Below are positions 53,618 through 63,873 of a stretch of 64,000 nt of DNA, in pieces (positions within the stretch are counted from its first letter, which is position 1; each line of letters opens with the position of its first letter). Origin of the DNA: Saccharopolyspora sp. NFXS83 (GTDB taxonomy: Bacteria; Actinomycetota; Actinomycetes; Mycobacteriales; Pseudonocardiaceae); assembly GCF_026241095.1 (NCBI RefSeq), contig NZ_JAPFGB010000022.1, positions 1 through 64,000 on the forward strand, read 5' to 3'. The translations under genes and the position numbers were made by a program. The notes below the pieces were generated by a model. It made no database searches and had not been told where the DNA came from. It was given only the letters and a program-made list of their open reading frames with translations.

Positions 53618-54940
53618 CTACGCCGCGGCGCCCACCTCGGCACCGACCACGGCCCACTTCCCCGACCGCGCCCGCAGCAGCAGGGTGATCAACCGCAGCA
53701 GCATGAACAGGCTCAGCCCTGTCCAGATCCCGGCCAGGCCCCAGCCGAAGGCGAGCGACAGCCAGATCAGCGGCAGGTAGCCGACGGCGGCGCTGAGCAT
53801 CGTCGCGGTCCGCAGGTAGCGCGCGTCGCCGGCTCCGAGGAACACGCCGTCGAGCGCGAACACGACTCCGGCGACGGGCTGCTGCAGCACGAAGAACCAC
53901 CACGCGTACGGCAGCTGCGCGAGCACCGCGGCATCGCTGGTGAACACCTTCGGCAGCACCGTCGCCAGCGCGGCGAACACCGCGCCGAGCAGCACGCCGA
54001 ACGCGAGGCCGTACCAGCTGATCTGCCGCGCGAGGCCCTTCGCCCGCCGCGCCGCACCGCCGCCGAGGGCCGCGCCCACCAGCGACTGCGCGGCGATGGC
54101 CAGCGAGTCCAGCACGAGCGCCAGGAAGGACCACAGCTGCCACACCACCTGGTGCGCGGCGGCGGCTTCGGCTCCGGTGCGGGCGGCGACCGAGGTCGCC
54201 GACAGGAAGCACGCCTGGAACGCCAGCGTGCGCAGCACCAGGTCCCGGCCCATGCCGAGCTGGGCGCGCATCGTCGCCGGGTCGGGCCGCAGCCCGGCGC
54301 GTTCCACCACGAGGGCCCGCAGGAACAGCGCCGCCGAGATGGACTGGCCGATCAGGTTCGCCACCGCCGACCCTTCCAGCCCCCAGCCCAGCGGGTACAC
54401 GAACAGCGGGCACAGCAGTGCCGAGGTGCCGTTGCCCGCGAGCACGAACCACAGCGGTCGCCGGGTGTCCTGCACCCCGCGCATCCAGCCGTTGCCCGCC
54501 ATCGTGATCAGCACCAGCGGTGCCCCGAGCAGCGCGACCCGCAGCCACCGCGCCGCCGCGTCCGCGATCGGCCCCTCCCCGGCGAGCAGTTCGGCGATGG
54601 GCACCGCGAACAGCTGCGCCAGCACCAGCAGCAGCACGCCGACGGCGATGCCGAGCCAGGTGGCCTGTACCCCTTCGGCGACGGCGTCCTTGCGGCGCCC
54701 CGCTCCGTGCAGGCGGGCGGTGCGCGCCGTGGTGCCGTAGGACAGGAACGTGAGCTGGCTGGACACCAGCGTGAACAGGGTGCCGCCGAGGGCCAGGCCC
54801 GCCAGCGGCACCGCGCCCAGGTGCCCGATCACCGCGGTGTCGACGAGCACGTACAGCGGCTCCGCCGCCAGCACGCCCAGTGCGGGCACGGCCAGCCCGA
54901 GCACCGTCCGCATCGGCACCCGCTCGGCGACCTCGCTCAC
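53618..54940 (-). CDS. dinF: MATE family efflux transporter (DinF type)
   Basis: 440 residues with 12 membrane segments in two MATE repeats. LAVPALGVLAAEPLYVLVDTAVIGHLGAVPLAGLALGG and the second-half GYLPLIWLSLAFGWGLAGIWTGL follow DinF. Exports organic cations or drugs with Na+ or H+. Located next to nrnA as Rv2836c is to Rv2837c, but a CGNR gene on the other strand is inserted. Starts 67 bases from that divergent gene. Confidence 0.94.
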   Translation of the reverse strand: MSEVAERVPMRTVLGLAVPALGVLAAEPLYVLVDTAVIGHLGAVPLAGLALGGTLFTLVSSQLTFLSYGTTARTARLHGAGRRKDAVAEGVQATWLGIAVGVLLLVLAQLFAVPIAELLAGEGPIADAAARWLRVALLGAPLVLITMAGNGWMRGVQDTRRPLWFVLAGNGTSALLCPLFVYPLGWGLEGSAVANLIGQSISAALFLRALVVERAGLRPDPATMRAQLGMGRDLVLRTLAFQACFLSATSVAARTGAEAAAAHQVVWQLWSFLALVLDSLAIAAQSLVGAALGGGAARRAKGLARQISWYGLAFGVLLGAVFAALATVLPKVFTSDAAVLAQLPYAWWFFVLQQPVAGVVFALDGVFLGAGDARYLRTATMLSAAVGYLPLIWLSLAFGWGLAGIWTGLSLFMLLRLITLLLRARSGKWAVVGAEVGAAA

Positions 54941-55007
54941 GACACCCTCCCGGTAAGCTGTGATTCCGGCATCCGCCCCTGACGCAGGCTATCGGTAAGG
55001 AGCTCAG

Positions 55008-55520
55008 ATGGACAGCGCCGATTACACGGAGCTGGCACTGCGGCTCGCGAACGCCGACCTCACCGGCCTGGACCGGCTGCGCGCGGCGCTGCACGACGAG
55101 CCGTGGTGGTCGGAACGCGTCCTCGAACACGACCTGGAAGTGCTGCGCACCGTCGCGACCGGCCTGCGCGACGCGTTCGACGCCATGATCGACGGCGACG
55201 TGGCGCGGGTGCAGGCGGCGACCAACGACCTGCTCGAACGGCACCCGCCCCGACCTCGGCTGTCCGGGCACGGGCCGAGCTGGCACGTGCACGTGGCCGG
55301 CCCGGACGCCCCGCCCGCCACGGAGGTCGCCGCCGCGGCGGCTTGGGGCTTGGCGCAGGGCGTCGTGCAGCACGGGACCGGCCGGTGGGGACGCTGCCAG
55401 GCCGCGGATTGCGCCACGTACTACCTGGACACCTCGACGAACCAGGCGAAGCGCTTCTGCTCGGCCCGCTGCGCGAACCGCGTCCACGTGGCCGCCTTCC
55501 GCGCCCGGCGCAAGAACTGA
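55008..55520 (+). CDS. CGNR zinc-finger (ABATE) transcription factor-like protein
   Basis: 170 residues. The C-terminal finger WGRCQAADCATYYLDTSTNQAKRFCSARCANRVHVAAFRARR (C-x4-C...C-x3-C with the C-x-N-R box) is the CGNR domain; the N-terminal ABATE part is helical. CGNR proteins are putative regulators of unknown targets. ATG with AAGGAG upstream. Divergent from dinF and convergent with nrnA. Confidence 0.92.
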   Translation: MDSADYTELALRLANADLTGLDRLRAALHDEPWWSERVLEHDLEVLRTVATGLRDAFDAMIDGDVARVQAATNDLLERHPPRPRLSGHGPSWHVHVAGPDAPPATEVAAAAAWGLAQGVVQHGTGRWGRCQAADCATYYLDTSTNQAKRFCSARCANRVHVAAFRARRKN

Positions 55521-55543
55521 CCCCTCTCGCGAACGCCCGGCGT

Positions 55544-56587
55544 TCACTCCAGCAGCGGGGCCTGCTCCAGAGCCGCGCGCACCGATTCGAGGACGTCCTC
55601 GGCGGACCCGTCCGCCGTGAACCCAGCCGCCAGCCGGTGCCCGCCGCCCCCGCACAGGTTCGCGGCCTTGCCGACGTCGACGCGCCGGTCCGCGCGCAAC
55701 GACACCGACCAGCGGTCCGCGGCGATCTCCTTGAGCACCACCGCCACCTCGGCTTCCGCCGTGGTCCGCAGGATGTCGATCACGCTGTCGAGTTCCTCGC
55801 TGCGCACCGGTTCGGACTCCGCGAGCCGCACCACCGCGTGCACCAGCCCCAGTCCCTGCGCCGCAGCGGGTTCCAGCCCGGCTTGGCCCAGCACCCCGGA
55901 GAGCATCGGCAGCCAGGCGAACGGGTGGGTGTCCATCAGGGAGCGGGTCAGCTCGTCCGGCTCGACCCCGGCCTCCAGCAGACGAGCCGCCACCAGGTGC
56001 GTGGACGCCTGCGCGCGGCGGAACCTGCCGCTGTCGGTGACCAGGCCCGCGTACAGGCACCGCGCGATCGGCAGGTCCAGCGGGGCGCCGAGCTCGTCGA
56101 GCAGCCGCAGCACCAGCAGCACCGTCGCCACGGCCGTCTCGTCGATCACGTGGTGGGTGCCGAACCGGGGGTTCGCCACGTGGTGGTCGATGTTGAGCAC
56201 CGAGCCACCGGCGTCGATGGTGGCCCGCACCCGGCCCGCCAGCGCCCCGAGCCGTTGCAGGCTGCCCGCGTCGCACACCACCAGCAGTGGCGGCGCCGCG
56301 GGCACCTCGTCGGCGGGCACGATCAGGCCGTCGGTGTCCAGCACCTGCAGCGACCGGGGAACCGCACCCGGATGCCCGAACGACACCCGCACCCGGGCTC
56401 CCCTGCCCCGCAGCGCCCGGCCCAGCGCCAACGCACTGCCCAGCGCGTCGGCGTCCGGGTTGACGTGGGCGAGCAGCGTGACGTCGGAGGCTCCGGAGAG
56501 CAGCTTCGCTGCCGCCGCCACCTCCGCCGAGAGGGACTCGGCGCCGGTGCCCTCACCGGGCTGAGCGGTTCCGGGTTGCCCGTTCAC
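55544..56587 (-). CDS. nrnA: DHH-family oligoribonuclease / pAp phosphatase
   Basis: 347 residues. DHH motifs AHVNPDADALGSALALG, VVCDAG, NIDHHVANPRFG and the DHHA1 end GGGGHRLAAGFTADG. Equivalent to M. tuberculosis Rv2837c, which degrades nanoRNA, pAp and cyclic dinucleotides. The GTG at 56587 has GGAGGTG six bases upstream; a TTG overlapping the rbfA stop at 56665 would add 26 Trp/Cys-rich residues and is less likely. Follows rbfA on the same strand. Confidence 0.95.
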   Translation of the reverse strand: MNGQPGTAQPGEGTGAESLSAEVAAAAKLLSGASDVTLLAHVNPDADALGSALALGRALRGRGARVRVSFGHPGAVPRSLQVLDTDGLIVPADEVPAAPPLLVVCDAGSLQRLGALAGRVRATIDAGGSVLNIDHHVANPRFGTHHVIDETAVATVLLVLRLLDELGAPLDLPIARCLYAGLVTDSGRFRRAQASTHLVAARLLEAGVEPDELTRSLMDTHPFAWLPMLSGVLGQAGLEPAAAQGLGLVHAVVRLAESEPVRSEELDSVIDILRTTAEAEVAVVLKEIAADRWSVSLRADRRVDVGKAANLCGGGGHRLAAGFTADGSAEDVLESVRAALEQAPLLE

Positions 56588-56661
56588 AGGGTTCACCTCC
56601 ACGCCGAACGCGCCGCACGACCACGACGCCGCCCATAACGCACCGCATTCGAGCGGCCGGT

Positions 56662-57171
56662 TCAACCACTGTGTGGCGGACGCCGCAGATCGGCATCCGT
56701 GCCGGTCAGCGACTCGTCACCAGGTGTTTCCTCATCGTCATCATCGGTGTCGGCCGGTTCCGCACGGTAAGGGTCCGCTTCTCCCGCGTGCTCCGCTCCG
56801 GAAGCCAGCCGAGCGACCTCCGCGTCGGCCTCCTTGGCCCGCGCGACGAGCTCCTCCATCCGCCGCGCGTCGTCCGGCACGGTGTCCGCGACGAACGTCA
56901 GCGTCGGCGTGAACCGCACTCCGGTCTGCGCTCCCACGCGGGTGCGCAGCACACCGGTGGCGCTGGACAGGGCGGCGGCCGTCGACGCGTAGTCGCTGTC
57001 GTCGCCGAACACGGTGTAGTAGACCGTGGCGTCCCGCAGATCCGGGGTGACCCGAGCGTCGGTGATCGTCACCATCGCCAGTCGCGGGTCCTTGACCTCG
57101 TACTCCAGCCCCGAGGCCACGATCTGCGCGATGCGCTTCGCGAGCCTGCGGGCGCGCGCCGTATCCGCCAC
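56662..57171 (-). CDS. rbfA: 30S ribosome-binding factor A
   Basis: 169 residues. KH-like core [55 protein letters not shown] and [22 protein letters not shown]; the last 45 residues form an acidic Asp/Glu-rich tail common in actinobacteria. Helps mature the 16S 5' end and acts in cold adaptation. GTG at 57171 with GGAGGAGG six bases upstream. Confidence 0.97.
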   Translation of the reverse strand: MADTARARRLAKRIAQIVASGLEYEVKDPRLAMVTITDARVTPDLRDATVYYTVFGDDSDYASTAAALSSATGVLRTRVGAQTGVRFTPTLTFVADTVPDDARRMEELVARAKEADAEVARLASGAEHAGEADPYRAEPADTDDDDEETPGDESLTGTDADLRRPPHSG

Positions 57172-57370
57172 GGCGCACCTCCTCCGTCGATCCTGCGCCC
57201 GGGGATCCGGGCGTGAACATGGGTCCGTGTCTCCGGCGGCCGAGCCGCCACGGCACGGCTCCCGGCTGCGGCCCTCGGCCGGTCGGCCCACGACGACCGG
57301 AGCACCGGCACGGGCGGGCGGCACCGGCGCGGCGAAACCGCCCGCAACCGGTGCAACCCGTCGACCGCCG

Positions 57371-57664
57371 TCAGTCTTCCGGCCCCAGCATGCGCTGCCG
57401 GGCCGACAAGAGTTCCACTTCGGGGCGCGCGGCGACCGCGCGCTCACACGCCTCCAGCACCTCGCGCACGTGCGAGGCGTCGCCGGAGACCACGCTCACT
57501 CCGATCAGCGCCCGGCGGTGCAGGTCTTGATCCCCTGCTTCCGCCGCGGCCACCTCGAAGCGCTTCCGCAGCTCGGCCACCACGGGCCGCACCACGGCAC
57601 GTTTCTGCTTCAGCGAGTGGACGTCGCCGAGCAGCAAATCCAGTTCCAGCGCACCGACGTACAT
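57371..57664 (-). CDS. ylxP: DUF503 (YlxP) family protein
   Basis: 97 residues. [36 protein letters not shown] is the DUF503 signature, with a ferredoxin-like fold. It always sits near infB and rbfA; role in ribosome biogenesis is inferred only. ATG at 57664 begins the conserved strand. It follows infB after its terminator and precedes rbfA by 199 bases. Confidence 0.92.
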   Translation of the reverse strand: MYVGALELDLLLGDVHSLKQKRAVVRPVVAELRKRFEVAAAEAGDQDLHRRALIGVSVVSGDASHVREVLEACERAVAARPEVELLSARQRMLGPED

Positions 57665-57698
57665 CAGCGTCGTCTCCCCGAGCCTTCCGGCCCGCACG

Positions 57699-57736
57699 AC
57701 CGCCGGGGGCCGCCCATGTGGACGACCCCCGGCGGT
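57699..57736 (-). terminator. terminator downstream of infB
   Basis: Eleven-base stem ACCGCCGGGGG/CCCCCGGCGGT (57699-57709 with 57726-57736), extended inward by two pairs after a mismatch, six bases beyond the infB stop. Confidence 0.75.
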
Positions 57737-57742
57737 AGCGGA

Positions 57743-60700
57743 TCAGCTACGCGGCTTCTCCCGCATCTCGTAGGTCTCGATGATGTCGTCGACCTTCAGG
57801 TCGGAGTACGACCCGAGCGTCAGACCACATTCGAACCCGTCGCGGACCTCGGTCGCGTCGTCCTTGAACCTCTTCAGCGAGCTGAGGGTGAGGTTCTCGG
57901 CGACGACCACGCTGTCGCGCATCAGTCGGGCCTTGGCGTTCCGGCGCATGATGCCGTCGGTGACCATGCAACCGGCGATCGTGCCGACCTTCGAGGACTT
58001 GAAGACCTCGCGGACCTGCGCCCGACCGAGCTCGACCTCTTCGTACTCGGGCTTGAGCATGCCCTTGAGCGCCTGCTCGATCTCTTCGATCGCCCGGTAG
58101 ATCACCGAGTAGTACCGGATCTCCACGCCTTCGCGGTTGGCGACCTCGGCCGCCTTGCCCTCGGCCCGGACGTTGAAGCCCAGGACGATGGTGTTCTCCG
58201 CGGTGGCCAGGTTGATGTCGGACTCGTTGATGCCACCGACACCGCGGTGGATCACCCGGAGCTCGACCTCTTCGCCCACGTCGATCTTGCTGAGCGATTC
58301 CTCCAGCGCCTCGACGGTACCGGAGTTGTCACCCTTGATGATCAGGTTGAGCTGGTTGGTCTCCTTGAGCACCTTGTCCAGGTCTTCCAGGCTGACGCGC
58401 TTGCGCTTGGCCGCGTTCTGCGCCTCCCGGATCCGAGCACCGCGGCGGTCGGCGATCTGCCGAGCCACCCGGTCCTCGTCGACGACCAGGAACGTGTCGC
58501 CGGCACCCGGCACCGAGGTGAACCCGATGACCTGCACCGGACGCGCCGGCGTCGCCACCGTGACGTCCTCGTCGTGCTCGTTGATCATCCGTCGGACGCG
58601 ACCGTGCGCGTTGCCCGCGACGATCGAGTCACCGACCCGCAGCGAACCGCGCTGCACGAGGACCGTGGCCACCGGACCGCGACCGCGGTCCAGGTGCGCC
58701 TCGATCGCCACGCCCTGGGCCTCCATCTCGGGGTTGGCCCGCAGGTCCAGCGCGGCGTCCGCGGTGAGCAGGATCGCCTCCAGCAGGCCCTCGATGTTGG
58801 TGCCCTGCTTGGCGGAGATCTCGACGAACATGGTGTCGCCGCCGTACTCCTCGGCCACCAGGTTGTACTCGGTGAGCTGCTGGCGGATCTTGTCCGGGTT
58901 CGCACCCTCGACGTCGATCTTGTTCACCGCGACCACGATCGGCACACCCGCGGCCTGCGAGTGGTTGATCGCTTCCACCGTCTGCGGCATGACGCCGTCG
59001 TCGGCGGCGATCACCAGCACGGCGATGTCCGTCGACTTCGCACCACGGGCACGCATGGCGGTGAACGCCTCGTGACCAGGGGTGTCGATGAAGGTGATCG
59101 GGCGCTCGTTGCCTTCGAGCTCGGTGACGACCTGGTAGGCACCGATGTGCTGGGTGATGCCACCGGCCTCACCGGCCTGCACGTTGGCCTTCCGGATCGT
59201 GTCCAGCAGCCGCGTCTTGCCGTGGTCGACGTGACCCATGACGGTCACGACCGGCGGCCGTGCCGCGAGCTGCTCGTCGGAGCTGTCCGGGTCGCCGAAG
59301 TTGATGTCGAACGACTCCAGCAGCTCCCGGTCCTCGTCCTCCGGGCTGACCATCTCGACCCGGTAGTTCATCTCCTGGCCGAGCAGTTCGAGGATCTCGT
59401 CGGAGACGGACTGGGTCGCGGTGACCATCTCACCGAGGTGGAACATCGCCTGCACCAGCGAAGCCGGGTTGGCGTTGATCTTCTCGGCGAAGTCGGTCAG
59501 CGAAGCACCGCGGCGCAGGCGCAGGGTCTCCCCGCCACCGCGCGGGAGGCGGACACCGCCCACCGACGGCGCCTGCATGTTGTCCATGTACTCCTGGCGC
59601 TTCTGCCGCTTGGACTTGCGGCCACGACGCGCCGGACCACCGGGACGGCCGAAGGCACCGGCCGCGCCACCGCGACCGCCACCACCGGGACGGCCACCGC
59701 CGCCCGGACGACCGCGGAAACCGCCGCCTGCCGGGGGCCCACCGGCGGGAGCACCGCCGCCGCCACCACCGGGACCGCCGCCACCGCGGAAGCCGCCGCC
59801 ACCGCCACCGGGACGACCGCCGCCGCCACCGGGGCGGCCACCGCCGCCACCGGGACCACCGGGACGACCGCCACCGCGACCGCCGCCGGGACCACCGGGG
59901 CCACCACCGGAGCGGGCCGGGCGCGAGGGCATCATGCCGGGGTTCGGCCGAGGCGGCATCATGCCCGGGTTCGGGCGGTTGCCGCCGCCTTCACCGCCGC
60001 CGCGCGGAGCCGGAGTACCGGACGCCGGAGCGGTGCCGGCGCCACCCTGACCACCGCGGTCGGGACGCTGTCCCTGACCACCGCGGCCGGGGCCCTGACC
60101 GCCCTGGCGCTGCTGCTGCTGTCCACCGCCGGCACCGCCACCGGGCCGCGGCGGACGCTGCGCCGGAGCGCCGGAGCCGACGCCGAACGGGTTGTTGCCG
60201 ACGCGCGGCGAACGCGGGCCGGGCTTGGGCTTGGAGCCCTGCGGCTTCGGCGGCACGGTGCCGTCGCCTTCGCCGCCCTGCTTCTGGTCCTGCTTCGGGC
60301 CGGGACGCGGGCCGGGCTTCGGGCCGGGGCGCGGAGCCGAACCGGTCGAGCCGCCCTGCGCACCGGCGGCACGCTCCTCGCCGCCCTGGGGCGCGGCCTC
60401 CTGCTGGGAGCCTGCCTGCGCGGCGGGCGCCTGAGCGGCAGGTGCCTGCTCGAACGGCGTGGTCTCCGGAGCCGGAGCCTGCGGGCTCGGCTTCGGACCC
60501 GGCTTGGGGCCGGGCTTGGGGGCACCGGTGCTCTCACCGGGGGCCTGCTGGCCGCCGGTGGACTGGCCGCCGCCCTGCTGGTCACCGGGCTTCGGGCCGG
60601 GAGCGGGGGCCTGCGGGCGCGGTCCGGGCTTCGGACCGGGCTTGGGCGCACCTTCACCGGCGGCACCGGACTGACCTTCGGGCTTGCGCGGCGGCGCGGG

Positions 60701-60895
60701 CTTCGCGCCACCGGAGCGGCCGTTGGGCTTGCCGGACTTGGGGTATGCGTCGCGGAGTCGGCGCGCCACCGGGGCTTCCACGGTGGACGACGCGGACTTG
60801 ACGTACTCGCCCTGCTCGGCGAGCTTGTTGAGGACTTCCTTGCTCGTTACACCGAGCTCTTTTGCGAGCTCATGCACGCGGGCCTTGCCTGCCAC
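57743..60895 (-). CDS. infB: translation initiation factor IF-2
   Basis: 1050 residues. N-terminal IF2_N helix bundle ([22 protein letters not shown]), then about 370 residues of low-complexity linker (Pro/Lys/Gly repeats such as GPKPGPKPG, followed by Gly/Arg/Pro-rich [10 protein letters not shown]), a second IF2_N, the G domain ([24 protein letters not shown]), EF-Tu-like domain 2, IF2 and C-terminal domains. Delivers initiator tRNA. GTG at 60895 follows AGGAGA closely. The linker is unusually glycine-rich on a background of strong GC bias. Confidence 0.97.
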   Translation of the reverse strand: MAGKARVHELAKELGVTSKEVLNKLAEQGEYVKSASSTVEAPVARRLRDAYPKSGKPNGRSGGAKPAPPRKPEGQSGAAGEGAPKPGPKPGPRPQAPAPGPKPGDQQGGGQSTGGQQAPGESTGAPKPGPKPGPKPSPQAPAPETTPFEQAPAAQAPAAQAGSQQEAAPQGGEERAAGAQGGSTGSAPRPGPKPGPRPGPKQDQKQGGEGDGTVPPKPQGSKPKPGPRSPRVGNNPFGVGSGAPAQRPPRPGGGAGGGQQQQRQGGQGPGRGGQGQRPDRGGQGGAGTAPASGTPAPRGGGEGGGNRPNPGMMPPRPNPGMMPSRPARSGGGPGGPGGGRGGGRPGGPGGGGGRPGGGGGRPGGGGGGFRGGGGPGGGGGGAPAGGPPAGGGFRGRPGGGGRPGGGGRGGAAGAFGRPGGPARRGRKSKRQKRQEYMDNMQAPSVGGVRLPRGGGETLRLRRGASLTDFAEKINANPASLVQAMFHLGEMVTATQSVSDEILELLGQEMNYRVEMVSPEDEDRELLESFDINFGDPDSSDEQLAARPPVVTVMGHVDHGKTRLLDTIRKANVQAGEAGGITQHIGAYQVVTELEGNERPITFIDTPGHEAFTAMRARGAKSTDIAVLVIAADDGVMPQTVEAINHSQAAGVPIVVAVNKIDVEGANPDKIRQQLTEYNLVAEEYGGDTMFVEISAKQGTNIEGLLEAILLTADAALDLRANPEMEAQGVAIEAHLDRGRGPVATVLVQRGSLRVGDSIVAGNAHGRVRRMINEHDEDVTVATPARPVQVIGFTSVPGAGDTFLVVDEDRVARQIADRRGARIREAQNAAKRKRVSLEDLDKVLKETNQLNLIIKGDNSGTVEALEESLSKIDVGEEVELRVIHRGVGGINESDINLATAENTIVLGFNVRAEGKAAEVANREGVEIRYYSVIYRAIEEIEQALKGMLKPEYEEVELGRAQVREVFKSSKVGTIAGCMVTDGIMRRNAKARLMRDSVVVAENLTLSSLKRFKDDATEVRDGFECGLTLGSYSDLKVDDIIETYEMREKPRS

Positions 60896-61011
60896 TGCTC
60901 TCCTCATCTGGGTGAGGCCGGGCGGCAGTCCCGCTCGACCTCGTCCTATTGCCGATGCGCGTTCATGTCTTCAGCTTCACGGCTGATTCATGACGGGTCG
61001 ACCTGCTTCCT

Positions 61012-61410
61012 TCAACTGCTTCCGCACGGGAGGTTCCCGCGTCGGTCTGGGGATGAGCCGCTCGCCGACGGCTTCCCGGAGTCCGGATCGGAGTCCAGGT
61101 GTGCCTGCACGGCCGAGAGGTCCAGCGGACCCGGCACTCGGAGTGCGCGGGGGAACGCTCGACGTCGCTCGGCGAGCCGAAGGCAACGGGGATCGGGGTG
61201 CAACCATGCTCCCCGGCCCGGTCGCCGACTTCGGGGATCGGGGACGGCGGCGGAACCCGCGGAGCCGTCCTCGGCCACTACTCGCAGCAGCTCGGTGGCC
61301 GACGTTCGGAGACGACATCCGACACAGGTCCGAACCGGTCCATCAGCACGGTCGATGCCGTGCGTACCGGGCGATCTTGTGCGGATTCTCGCTCCCTCGC
61401 GTCGAGCCAC
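61012..61410 (-). CDS. ylxR: YlxR (DUF448) RNA-binding protein
   Basis: 132 residues. PVRTCVGCRLRTSATELLRVV, GRGAWLHPDPRCLRLAERRRAFPRALRV is the DUF448 signature (YlxR, an RNase P-associated or nucleoid protein in other bacteria). GTG at 61410 is five bases after a TAGAAT -10 box, so the mRNA is leaderless and the N-terminus has about 33 residues before the fold. The C-terminus is a Ser/Asp-rich tail. 116 bases before infB. Confidence 0.88.
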   Translation of the reverse strand: MARREGARIRTRSPGTHGIDRADGPVRTCVGCRLRTSATELLRVVAEDGSAGSAAVPDPRSRRPGRGAWLHPDPRCLRLAERRRAFPRALRVPGPLDLSAVQAHLDSDPDSGKPSASGSSPDRRGNLPCGSS

Positions 61411-61415
61411 CAATG

Positions 61416-61421
61416 ATTCTA
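61416..61421 (-). promoter_or_regulatory. -10 box of ylxR (leaderless)
   Basis: TAGAAT on the minus strand, five bases before the GTG; the best -10 match of the window. The -35 is weak. Confidence 0.6.
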
Positions 61422-61463
61422 ACCCGTTGCCGCCAGGACTTGTATCCGAGTCCGTCACCGCGG

Positions 61464-61490
61464 TGGCGGCCGGTCGTCGGCCGGCCGCCA
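61464..61490 (-). terminator. hairpin between nusA and ylxR
   Basis: Ten-base stem TGGCGGCCGG/CCGGCCGCCA with a seven-base loop, five bases after the nusA stop. It may end or attenuate the rimP-nusA transcript ahead of ylxR-infB. Confidence 0.75.
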
Positions 61491-61495
61491 CGGGG

Positions 61496-62581
61496 TCATT
61501 CCGCGGTACCGACCGCGGGCAGTTCGTCGGCTCCGGACGCACCGGCGCCGGGGTCGGTTCCGGGCGGCGGGGCGACCGCCTGCCCGGCGGATGTGGTCGG
61601 CGAGCCGGGGTCGGCGTCGCTGCGGATGTCGATCCGCCAGCCGGTGAGCCGCGCGGCGAGCCGGGCGTTCTGCCCTTCCTTGCCGATCGCGAGCGACAGC
61701 TGGAAGTCGGGCACGACGACGCGCGCGGTCTTGGCGCGCTCGTCGACGACCTCCACCGAGATCACCTTGGCCGGCGACAGCGCGTTGCCGACGAAGGTCG
61801 CCGGGTCCTCGGAGAAGTCGATGATGTCGATCTTCTCGCCGCCCAGTTCGCTCATCACGTTGCGCACGCGCGACCCCATCGGGCCGATGCAGGCGCCCTT
61901 GGCGTTGACGCCGCCGACCGTGGAGCGCACCGCGATCTTCGAGCGGTGCCCGGCCTCGCGGGCGACGGCCGGGATCTCGACGGTGCCGTCGGCGATCTCC
62001 GGGACCTCCAGCGCGAACAGCCGCCGCACCAGGTTGGGGTGGGTGCGCGAGAGCGTGATCTGCGGGCCGCGGGCGCTGCGGGAGACGCCGACGACGTAGC
62101 ACTTGACCCGCGAACCGTGGTCGTAGCGCTCGCCGGGCACCTGCTCGGCGGCGGGGATGACGCCTTCGCTGTCCCCGACCTGCACGATGACCATGCCGCG
62201 CGAGTTGGCCTTGGCGTCGCGCTGCACGACACCGCCGAGGATCTCGCCCTCCTTGGTGGAGAACTCCCCGAAGGTGCGCTCGTGCTCGGCGTCGCGCAGC
62301 CGCTGCAGGATGACCTGCCGCGCCGTGGTCGCCGCGATCCGCCCGAAGCCTTCGGGCGTGTCGTCCCATTCCTCGTCGACCGCGCCCTCGGAGTCCAAGG
62401 TGTGCGCGAGCACGCGCACCACTCCGGTCTTGCGGTCCACTTCCACCCGGGCGTGCTGCTGGTGCCCTTCGGTGTGCCGGTATGCCGTCAGCAGCGCTGA
62501 TTCGATCGCTTCCAGGACCGTCTCGAACGGGATGTCCTTGTCGCGTTCGATCGCTCGCAGCGCGGCGATGTCGACGTTCAC
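61496..62581 (-). CDS. nusA: transcription termination/antitermination factor NusA
   Basis: 361 residues: N-terminal RNA polymerase-binding domain ([37 protein letters not shown]), S1 ([11 protein letters not shown]...[12 protein letters not shown]), KH1 ([13 protein letters not shown]...[19 protein letters not shown]) and KH2 ([23 protein letters not shown]). The actinobacterial form lacks the E. coli acidic repeats and ends in a disordered tail. GTG start overlaps the rimP stop (GTGA). Confidence 0.97.
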   Translation of the reverse strand: MNVDIAALRAIERDKDIPFETVLEAIESALLTAYRHTEGHQQHARVEVDRKTGVVRVLAHTLDSEGAVDEEWDDTPEGFGRIAATTARQVILQRLRDAEHERTFGEFSTKEGEILGGVVQRDAKANSRGMVIVQVGDSEGVIPAAEQVPGERYDHGSRVKCYVVGVSRSARGPQITLSRTHPNLVRRLFALEVPEIADGTVEIPAVAREAGHRSKIAVRSTVGGVNAKGACIGPMGSRVRNVMSELGGEKIDIIDFSEDPATFVGNALSPAKVISVEVVDERAKTARVVVPDFQLSLAIGKEGQNARLAARLTGWRIDIRSDADPGSPTTSAGQAVAPPPGTDPGAGASGADELPAVGTAE

Positions 62582-63129
62582 CTCGACTCCTCCGTGTCTT
62601 CCCGGTCGTCGCCTTCCGGGCCGTCGGCCGCCCGCTTGAGCAGGACGAGGTCCTGCGCCGGTGGCTGCTGGAATTCCACCTCGACCACCGCGCGCTCGAT
62701 GTCACGGTAGGCCAGCGTCCGGATCTGCTGCTCCGCGAGCACCTGGACGCTCTCGTCGTCGGCGGCTCCGACGCGCGCGGTGAGTTCACCGCCGTCGGAA
62801 AGCTTGATCTTGACCAGGCGGTGCTTGGCGCGGCGCCAATGCCGGGGCCGGGTCAGCGGCCGGTCGGTGCCGGGCGAGGTCACCTCCAGGGTGTACGCCC
62901 CGGCGAGGACGTGTTCGTGTGCGTCCAGCACCTTCGACACGGCACGGCTGAGCTCGGAGATCTCGTCGAGACCCACCCCGTCGTCGGAGTCCACGACGAC
63001 CTTCACCAGGCGGCGTCTGCCTGCCTGCTGCACGTCGAGCTCCTCAAGGTCGAAACCGGCCGCGGACACGGCATCGGCGACGACGGGCTCCAGCAGCGCG
63101 ATGGACTCATCGCGCGGCGGGCTGGACAC
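62578..63129 (-). CDS. rimP: ribosome maturation factor RimP
   Basis: 183 residues. [58 protein letters not shown] and [30 protein letters not shown] are the RimP signatures; the C-terminal SH3-like part is followed by an acidic tail. Needed for 30S assembly. GTG at 63129 with AAGGAG seven bases upstream. First gene of the rimP-nusA unit, divergent from the lipoprotein gene. Confidence 0.96.
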   Translation of the reverse strand: MSSPPRDESIALLEPVVADAVSAAGFDLEELDVQQAGRRRLVKVVVDSDDGVGLDEISELSRAVSKVLDAHEHVLAGAYTLEVTSPGTDRPLTRPRHWRRAKHRLVKIKLSDGGELTARVGAADDESVQVLAEQQIRTLAYRDIERAVVEVEFQQPPAQDLVLLKRAADGPEGDDREDTEESR

Positions 63130-63375
63130 GTTGGCACTCCTTGAATCGGGGATGATCGGGTCACTTCGGAGGTGATCGGGCCGGACCGATCGTGCGGCCC
63201 GGCGACGCCCGGTTCGGGCGGCGCCGCCTTCGTCTGGACTCGCGAAACCGCGTCCGGCGCTGGGCGCGCGGGCCGCGGTCGTCCAGCTTATCTGGTCGGT
63301 TCCAGGCACAGCGCGCCGTGGCCTCCGTGCGGGCCGACGCCACCCTCCTGGGCCTGCCTGGCAGGATGGATCAGC

Positions 63376-63873
63376 GTGCGAGCCCCCTTCTCCTCCCGTC
63401 ACCCGAACGGGCCTTCGCGGGTCGGACGCCGCGAGGTGTTGCGGCTGTTCGCGGCGTTGCCCGCCGTCGCCGTGGTGACCTCCGCGTGCGCCGGTGGCGA
63501 GGACGCGCCCGACCCGTTGGCGGCCCTGGCGACCGCGGCGCGATCGGATGCCGCGCTGGCGCAGGGCGTCGCGCGGACGCATCGAGCGCTGGGGGCGGAG
63601 GCGGGCGCCGTCGCGGAGATCCGGTCGGAGCACGCGCGGCTGCTGCAGCGGGAGATCGACCGGCTGGACCCGCCGGACGAGCCGCGCAGGCACCCGGCGC
63701 CCGCAGTCCAGGTGCCCGGGTCGGCGGATGCGGCGAAGACCGAGTTGAAGCGGGCGCTGGCGCTCGCCGAGCAGTCCGCGGCGAAGCTGTGCCCGACGTT
63801 GCCGGGTTACCGCTCGGGGCTGACCGGTTCGGTCTCGGCCAGCTGCGCGAGCTTGGCGGAGGTGCTGGCGTGA
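63376..63873 (+). CDS. lipoprotein (Rv2843-like)
   Basis: 165 residues. Twin Arg then a hydrophobic stretch (GRREVLRLFAALPAVAVVTSACAGG) with lipobox VTSAC: Cys42 would be lipidated and the R-R suggests Tat or Sec export. The mature part is helical and Ala/Glu/Arg-rich with SAKLCPTLPGYRSGLTGSVSASCASL at the end (two Cys). In M. tuberculosis Rv2843 occupies the same place beside rimP. GTG start; the stop overlaps the next gene (GTGA). Function unknown. Confidence 0.85.
   Translation: MRAPFSSRHPNGPSRVGRREVLRLFAALPAVAVVTSACAGGEDAPDPLAALATAARSDAALAQGVARTHRALGAEAGAVAEIRSEHARLLQREIDRLDPPDEPRRHPAPAVQVPGSADAAKTELKRALALAEQSAAKLCPTLPGYRSGLTGSVSASCASLAEVLA

Noticed and set aside
57026-62500. An open plus-strand frame of more than 1,800 codons opposite infB, ylxR and nusA
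   Set aside because: It is the complement of GC-rich codons on the real minus-strand genes; its translation is low-complexity with no domain, and three conserved genes explain the DNA.
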